From the NCBI GenBank assembly GCA_036186865.1, contig AP025049.1, positions 27,425,007-27,489,006 on the forward strand: a DNA stretch of 64,000 nt, read 5' to 3'. The notes below the pieces were generated by a model. That model had not been told where the DNA came from. It saw only the letters and a program-made list of their open reading frames with translations, and did no database searches. This document shows, piece after piece, positions 57,537 to 64,000 of the stretch. Origin of the DNA: Eustoma russellianum. Lineage: Eukaryota; Streptophyta; Magnoliopsida; Gentianales; Gentianaceae. Both the position numbers and the translations under genes were made by a program. Each line of letters begins with the position of its first letter. Position 1 is the first letter of the stretch.

Positions 57537-58541
57537 ATCCCCCCTCCTCAAAATAATTCGTCCTCGAATCAAAAAGGTCATCAGTGAAAGGGGTGAAGTC
57601 TGCAACATTAAAAGTAGGCAAAATGTAACCATACTTGTCAGGAAGATCAAGAATGTATGCATTGTCACCTATGCGTTTCAAAACTTTGAAAGGTCCATCT
57701 CCTCTAGGTAACAGTTTTGACTTTCGCTCATTGGAAAATCTTTCTTTGCACAAATGTAACCACACTAAATCTCCAGGTTTAAACACAACTCGTTTTCGAT
57801 GTTTGTTAGCTCGCTTTCATAAGCTTTGTTTTTCTTTTCAAGTTGTGTTTTAACTTGTTCATGCAGTTTCTTTATCTTTTCCGCTTTTTGTTTACCACCA
57901 AGACTTGAACGTTCATGCACGGGAATAGGGATCAAATCAAGGGGAGACAAGGGGTTAAAGCTATACACGATTTCAAATGGACTATGCAAGGTACCGTGAT
58001 GGACACTCCTATTGTATGCAAATTCGATATATGGTAAACAATCTTCCCAATGTGTAATATGTTTTTGCAAAATGGCACGCAAAAGTTGAGAAAGAGTACG
58101 ATTAACAACTTCAGTTTGTCCATCCGTTTGTGGGTGTGCAGTGGTTGAAAACAACAATTGTGTACCAAGTTTAGCCCACAGAACACGCCAAAAATGACTC
58201 AAAAATTTCGTATCTCTATCACTTACAATTGTACGTGGAATGCCATGCAATCTCAAAATTTCTTTGAAGAACAAATCAGCAACATGTGTGGCGTCATCAA
58301 CTTTCCTACATGCAATGAAATGTGCCATTTTTGAAAATCGATCAACCACAACATAAATACTATCGCGCCCTCCTCGAGACCTAGGAAGTCCTAAAACAAA
58401 GTCCATGGTAATGTCAATCCAATGGGAATCAGGGACGGGTAAAGGCGTGTATATGTCATGTGGTTGGGACTTGGATTTGGCTTGTTTGCAAGTGATGCAA
58501 CTACCACACAACCTCTCGACGTCTACTCTCATGTGGGTCAA
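57537..58541 (-). pseudogene. pol: Family C integrase core and GPY/F module
   Basis: Two overlapping frames hold the integrase: 57765-58541 with [47 protein letters not shown] and [17 protein letters not shown], then a shift near 57815 to [24 protein letters not shown] and FNVADFTPF. The DDE residues are present. The hairpin at 57555-57570 has one terminal mismatch (AATTCG). Confidence 0.87.
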
Positions 58542-59726
58542 TAGAAATGTTCCTTAAGAGTTTCAAGGGTTTTGAACACTCCGAAATGATCCATTAAACC
58601 TCCCCTGTGGGATTCTCTAGTCAATGCTTCTCGTAGGGATGATTGGGGAACACACAATTTTTATTCTTTGAAAAGATAACCCTCATGTATGTAGAATTTC
58701 CCAAATGGTGCCTCTTTACAAGCCTCAAAAATGGTGCCAAAGTCATGGTCATTGGGGTATAATTCCTTAAGTGATTCGTAAAAAGCGTGCGGATAATGTA
58801 GTCACTAATGTGTATCTCCTAGAGAGGGCATCGGCAACTATATTGTCCTTTTCTTGTTTGTACTTAATCACGTAAGAGAATTGTTCTATGTACTCTACCC
58901 ATTTGGCATGTCTCTTGTTCAACTTTCCTTGCCCTTTAAGATACTTTAGGGCTTTCATGGTCAGTGTGGATCACAAACTCTTTAGGTTGAAGATAGTGTT
59001 GCCAAGTTTGTAGGGATCTCACGAGGGCATAAAGTTCTTTATCATAGGTAGAGTAATTCAATGCAGCTCTTTTCAACTTTTCACTAAAGTAGGCTATGGG
59101 TTTCTTACCTTGGGTCAGAACTGCACCTATACCCACTCCACTTGCATCACACTCGATCTCAAAAGTCTCGTCAAAATTTGGTAGCCTAAGTATGGGTGCA
59201 GTGGTTAGCGTACGTTTAAGCTCATCAAATGTCTGTTGTTGTGGCTCTTCCCACCTAAAAGGCACATCTTTTTTCATAATTTCATTTAGGGGTGCAGCTA
59301 TGGAAGAAAAATCTTAGACAAAGCGTCTATAAAAACTTGCAAGTCCATAGAAACTGCAAACTTCCCCTACAGTCTTAGGTATAGGCCACTCCACAATTGA
59401 CCTAATCTTTTCCTCATCCATCTCTACTCCCTCAGCCGAAATAACAAAGCATAGGAAAACTACACGTTCCAAACAAAAAGAGCACTTCTTAAAGTTGGCG
59501 TAAAATTGTTCTTGCTTAAGCTTCTAAAAAACGACCCTAATGTGGTCAAGATGATCTTCTATGTTTGGGAATAGATTAGGATATCATCGAAATAAACAAC
59601 AAATCAGCCTATGAACGCGCGTAAGTCTTCATTCATTAGCTTCATAAAGGTGCTAGGGGCATTGGTGAGCCCGAAGGGCATCATTAACCACTCATAGAGC
59701 CCAAACTTGGTTTTGAATGCAGTTTT
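58542..59726 (-). pseudogene. pol: Family C RT end, RNase H and integrase zinc finger, decayed
   Basis: Fragments in shifting frames: RNase [23 protein letters not shown] and HTDHES in 58936-59277, [18 protein letters not shown] and VADALSRRY in 58767-58958. Degraded zinc-finger sequence lies below 58760. The RT catalytic FVVYFDDIL is recognisable near 59580 but is preceded by a stop. Confidence 0.82.
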
Positions 59727-60737
59727 TCATTCGTCCCCTTCTCTAATGCGTACCTGGAAGTACCCTAGCTTAAGGTCGATTTTGGTGAAGAATTTAGAGC
59801 CGTGCAACATATCCAACATATCATCCAGCCTAGGTATGGGGTACCTATACTTGACGGTAATTTTTTTTATGGCTCGGCAATCGGTACACATTCTCCAAGT
59901 TCCATCCTTTTTGGAAACTAAAATGACTGGGACGGCTGATGGGCTTAGGCTCTCTCGGACTTGTCCACTCGCCAGGAGCTTCTCTACTTGCGTTTGGATT
60001 TCCTTGGTTTCTTCAGGGTTGGCTCGATAGGCTGGGCGATTTGGTAGCACGGTTCCTGGGACAAAATCGATTTGGTTTTCTATTCCTCTAATGGGTGGTA
60101 ATCCGGATGGTGGCTCGGAGGGAAATAGAACTTCGTACTCTTGGATAAGGGACGCAACAGAGGTAGGTAGGTTTGGTGGGAGTTCTTCTAGTGAAAGGTG
60201 ACACGCCTTAGGAATGATGATGAGGACGGTTTGGATGCTATAAAGGGCTCGTGTGACCTCTCTTTTCTTTGCGAAATACCCACACTTCTTTTTGGACTCG
60301 TTGACACTTAGGGGCACTACCTCTTTTCCCTTGCTCTCATGTTTTTTGTTCTCACTTTTCATGCATTCCACGAATTTTCTCTCGGATTCTTTTTTCCTTA
60401 GGATCGGCCCTAGACTTAAACATGCGTTGGTGATCCTCGTGTACTTTGTGTGGTGGAAGTGCATGCAATTTGTACAGTTTGCCATTCAATTTGAAAGGAT
60501 AACGATTCAAATAACCATCATATGTCACATGTCGATCAAATTGCCATGGCCTACCAAGTAAGATATGACTAGCATGCATTGGTGCAACATCACATTAAAC
60601 ATCGTCTTTGTAACTACCAATGCTAAGAGAAATCAAAACTATTTACTTACGCTAACTTCACCGCAATCATTTAACCATGCAAGTTTGTAAGGATGCAGAT
60701 GATTAGTCATAGGCAAATTCAGATTTCTTACCAATTC
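59727..60737 (-). pseudogene. pol: Family C protease and RT fingers
   Basis: The frame at 59727-60485 reads a Lys/Glu-rich linker, [58 protein letters not shown] and [11 protein letters not shown], then a TGA replaces tryptophan. Upstream, in other frames, are [21 protein letters not shown] and ELVRNLNLPMTNH of protease. P1 is inserted in the LVRKL region, so the active site is not visible. Confidence 0.87.
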
Positions 60738-61921
60738 TGATGAGCTACAGCCTAACCTTGTGAATACAAACAATGATGATGACACCTCACTGTCCCGCAC
60801 AGGTCCCATGACAAGGAATATGGCTAACAAGTTGTTACATTGTGTTGAATCATTTCTTTATAGGCATGAAGAGGATGAACCAAGCAGAGACGATGTCCAT
60901 TGGGTTTATATGATAGAAGCTTTGATCTAGTTGTATCAAAAGCATGTTGTACATATCTTTAGTTGTTCTTTTTAATATTGTTGGTTGGTTAACCTTGTTT
61001 TAGGATAGTTTGTGTTGTATTATTGCCTTGTTTTTCAGGTACATGTACTTAGCTTGAAAATGCAATTAGAACCTGAATTTTTGTTCAAGCAAGGAGGTGA
61101 TAAGCAAGTAGCTTACAAGCAAGGAGGTGACAAGCACTCATGTCAAATTCAGAATTGTTCTTCACGCAAATATGGATGTATAAGCTGCTCAAAGATTGAA
61201 CCAATTGGAAGTCTTGCAAATGTTCAAACCAATCAAAAACAAGTTGAAGACAAGCAAGCAAGCTGCACAACAAATGAACCAATCAGATCCTTGAAGTTTA
61301 AGGCATAATTCACACAAGTGTAGTTTGAAAATTCAAAGTCAAACTTGCAACCAATCAAAGGCAATTCAAAGAAAGCTGCTCAAAGTATTATCCAATCAAA
61401 TTGATCAAGAAAGATGGTTGAAAACAAGCAAGGAATCAACGGCAAACAATTCAGCTTTCTTGGAACCAAAATTGTTCAAAAGCAAGCATGTTCTTTTTAG
61501 ACTTGTACTTTGTATTTTAAACCTTGTACCCTTTGTAATTTTCGTTTGTTATAAGTAGAATAGGAACCTGAATGTAAAGAGGACCACAATTCAAACATAT
61601 TTCAATGAAAATTTCTTTTAAGGAATTCTCAACTTTTCTAGTTGAAGTTAAAACCACTTAACGGTTTCTTTCATGTTCATAGCCTAGAACTTGTTGGTAT
61701 TTACTTCATTTTTGGTTTACAGCATCTTAGGGTCTCAATGAGGTTTTAGATTTGTTGGAATGCCAAAGAGGAAGAGGTGTTGGTATAAATTGAGCCAAGA
61801 ACAAACGATTACAGTTCAAGGGGTGTCATTGTGATGTTCTTTGCCATAGCTGAGGTTCAAATCAATTTGGAATAGAGGACAAAGTCTTGGAAACATTTTC
61901 TAGCCTTTATTTGGCTCGTCA
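60738..61921 (+). repeat. P1: family A 5' LTR, plus strand
   Basis: 1184 bp from TGATGAGCTACAGCC to GGCTCGTCA (one change from the usual CATCA). Its head encodes DELQPNLV, GPMTRNMANKLL and ESFLYRHEEDEP to a stop near 60930. TTATAAGTAG lies at 61549-61558. A primer site follows, so it is the 5' LTR of a plus-strand element that runs beyond P2. The left flank is AATTC; the matching duplication would lie outside the window. Confidence 0.88.
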
Positions 61922-61923
61922 AT

Positions 61924-61935
61924 TGGTATCAGAGC
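61924..61935 (+). other. P1 primer binding site, tRNA-iMet
   Basis: TGGTATCAGAGC two bases after the P1 LTR. Confidence 0.93.
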
Positions 61936-62941
61936 TTTGGTTAGTCTTCTATTCATGTTTACATTGTTTAAACTTGCATTTGAATGATGCTGCCCAAAAC
62001 CGTGTAGTAGACTGTTTTGTTGTCCATTTAGAATCTATTAATTTAGATAGTTACTTTATGTTTTAAAGTGTTTATTGGATAGTTTACAATAGTTTGGTAA
62101 GTTAGTTTAAGTAGCAAAACCGAAAACACCACAAAAAGAACTTAGGCTAGACTTAAGTGCTGTTAGAATCCGTTTGTGTAGTTTAGATTAATACCGTGTG
62201 TAACTTGTTGTTTTTGTTCAATCTAGCTTAGACAATGTTCATTAGGTCCTAATCTAGAAGTTTAAATGGTAGTTTAGTTGAGTCCTTAAAACAGAAAACT
62301 TTGAACACAAAAATAGATTAGTTGATAGTTTAGTTTGTAATCAAGTCATTAAATTCTTTTTTTAGTAGTTGTGTGCAATCTGTTTTAGACGTTTTAGTTG
62401 CTGCCTCATTTAGCTTAGTTAGACTAGTTTGCAACATAGTTTAAAGGTTTAGTTGGTTGTTTAGTTTAGAACAAGAAAACATCCGAAAACTAAGAACAAA
62501 AAAAGTAGTTTTAGTTAACTATGTTTGCTGCCTAGTTTCTAGTTGATATACGTGTGTTAAGTAGAATACAAAGACTTGCATCTAGTATAATCTAGTTTAG
62601 AAACTGATTGCATCATACGAATGAAAACCAAAACAAAAACAAGTATAATAGATAACTTAAAAACAAAACAAAACAAGTTAGCTAGTTTGCATCAAAACTG
62701 ATTTCCATTAGTTGTTAGAGTAATCAGCCCTTATAATTGCATTTAGAAACAACTAAGTTGCATTTAGCTATCTTAAGATTAGCTAGATCATTTGCATCAA
62801 AAACAGAAAAAAGAAAAAAAGGACTATTGCCCAAACCGTGTGTTTAGAACAACTCTTTAAAGCTCATTTGAAATCTTGGTGAATGCTAATAGCTATATCT
62901 TTTTGTTGATTTCAATTGTTTCAAACAACTTGTTGGACTTA
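61936..62941 (+). other. P1 leader
   Basis: About 1 kb of leader related to N1 (12144-13080) and E1, without a gene. It is interrupted at GACTTA by P2. Confidence 0.78.
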
Positions 62942-64000
62942 TGATGAGCTACAACCTAACCTTGTGGATACAAACATTGATGATGACACCTCACTGCCCC
63001 GCACAGGTCCCATAACAAGGAGTATGGCTAAGAAGTTGTTACATTTAGTTGAATCATTTCTTTATAGGCATGAAGAGGATGACCCAAGCAAAGATGAAGT
63101 CCATTGGGTTTATATGATACAAGCTATGATCTAGTTGTATCAAAAACGTGTTGTACATATCTTTAGTTGTTCTTTTTAATATAGTTGGTTGGTTAACCTT
63201 GTTTTAGGATAGTTTGTGTTGTATTATTGCCTTGTCTTTCAGGAACACGTACATAGCTTAGAAATGCAATTAGAATCTGAATTTTTGTCCAAGCAAAGAG
63301 GCGTTATGCAAGTAGCTTACAAGCAAGGTGGTGACAAGCACCCATGTCAAATTCAAGAATTGTTCTTCACGTTAAATGGGTGTACAAGCTGCTCACATCA
63401 TGAACCAATTGGAAGAAGTCTTGCAAATCTTCAAACCAATCAAAAACAAGCAAGGAGACAAGTAAGCAAGCTGCACAACAAATGAACCAATCAGATCCTT
63501 GTTGTTTGAAGGCTAGTCCATGCAAGATTGCTTTGAAAATTCAAAGCCAAACTCACAACCAATCAAAGCCTAATTCAAAGCAAGCTGCTCCAAGTATTAT
63601 CCAATCAAATTGATCAAAGAAAGAAGGCTGAATCTAGCAAGGATTACACGGCAAAACAACCAGATTTCTTGGAGCCAAAAGTTGCTCAAACAAGTTCCAA
63701 GCAAGCATGTCATTTTTAGTCTAGTACTTTGTACTTTAAACTTTGTACTCTTGTAATTTTCGTAGGTTATAAGTAGCATAGGAATCAGAATGTAAAAACA
63801 CAATTTCAAACACATTTCAATCAGATTTTCCTTTAAGGAGTTCTCAACTTATTCTAGTTGAAGTTTAAGACCACTAACGGTTTTCTTTCAAGTTCATAGC
63901 CTAGAACTTGTTAGTATTCACTTCATTTTTGGTTTACAGCATCTTAGGATCTCAATGAGGTTTTAGATGTGTTGGAATACCAAAGAGGAAGAGGTGTTGG
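62942..64000 (+). repeat. P2: family A LTR, cut by the window end
   Basis: At least 1059 bp starting TGATGAGCTACAACC with an open tail ([24 protein letters not shown], stop at 63134), TTTCAG|GA near 63240, and CCAAT modules. It differs clearly from P1, so it is a separate insertion into the P1 leader, solo or complete. Confidence 0.85.

Larger units (their letters stand above)
57537..60737 (-). mobile_element. Family C element, internal region from protease to PPT
   Basis: A minus-strand gag-pol remnant beginning in protease, where P1 cuts it at 60737, and ending at a polypurine tract with its 3' LTR. Gag, leader and 5' LTR lie beyond P1 or are lost. It has more frameshifts and stops than any other element here, so it is among the oldest. 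Confidence 0.85.

Noticed and set aside
61012..61308. A small ORF in family A LTRs (MLYYCLVF..., MQLEPEFL...KQGGDK) present in many copies
   Set aside because: Changes between copies are as often amino-acid changing as silent, and the repeats shift its content. It follows from LTR homology and 30-bp repeat units that keep frame by length.
60738..64000. P1 and P2 as the two LTRs of one short element
   Set aside because: They differ clearly in sequence, no polypurine tract precedes P2, and P2 falls inside leader sequence. It reads as an insertion into P1.

Overview
The window is a stretch of plant repetitive DNA, most likely from a eudicot. It is AT-rich and consists almost entirely of nested Ty3/gypsy LTR retrotransposons. 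I found no host gene. Every interpretable coding region is a gag-pol polyprotein in the order Gag, CCHC zinc knuckle, protease, reverse transcriptase, RNase H, integrase. The motif wording in RT and integrase ([28 protein letters not shown], a [16 protein letters not shown] module) points to chromoviruses. The lack of a canonical chromodomain, and a C-terminal tail read through into the LTR, fit the CRM lineage best. The primer sites match the 3' end of initiator tRNA-Met (TGGTATCAGAGC).

I use working names. Family A has LTRs beginning TGATGAGCTACAGCC and ending GGCTCATCA. Family B has LTRs ending TTCGTATCA. Family C has LTRs beginning TGATGAGGATCAATGG. Type X LTRs begin TGATGAGCCCCAGCC or TGATGAGTCACAGCC. 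N is a non-autonomous relative of A.

Layout from left to right. 1-703 holds an X LTR head, a protease fragment and the end of a C LTR. 704-9793 is element E1 (family A, minus strand, target duplication CTTAG). 9799-10247 is the rest of the C LTR. 10248-41260 is an old minus-strand element, D, split by four insertions: N1 (plus strand, 10880-16800, duplication ACAAG), solo LTR S1 (18397-19594), element A2 (19632-36230) and solo LTR S2 (39128-40457, duplication CTAAG). A2 itself carries B1 (21209-28918, duplication TTCAT). 41261-42997 repeats the protease fragment and C LTR of the left edge. 42998-57374 is A3, a family A deletion derivative (duplication GGGTT) carrying B2 (45408-54333, duplication AAACG) and solo LTR S3 (54726-55947, duplication GATTC). 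57375-60737 is the rest of element C, heavily decayed. Two plus-strand family A LTRs, P1 (60738) and P2 (62942), close the window.

Almost all polyproteins are broken by stops, frameshifts or insertions. The exceptions are B1, whose 1532-codon frame is open although the start of gag is deleted, and B2, which has one nonsense codon in the integrase C-terminus. B1's two LTRs look identical, so it is the youngest insertion. N1 has a divergent gag-like frame and an acidic frame with a hydrophobic C-terminal segment but no pol. Its leader, primer site, pre-PPT hairpin and most of its LTR are shared with the autonomous elements, so it was presumably mobilised by their enzymes.

Four features recur beyond standard element anatomy: a pol tail encoded inside the LTR in four LTR families, a perfect hairpin next to the polypurine tract, an array of AGCTGC-CCAAT modules in family A and N promoters, and evidence that the D region has been tandemly duplicated across the left edge.
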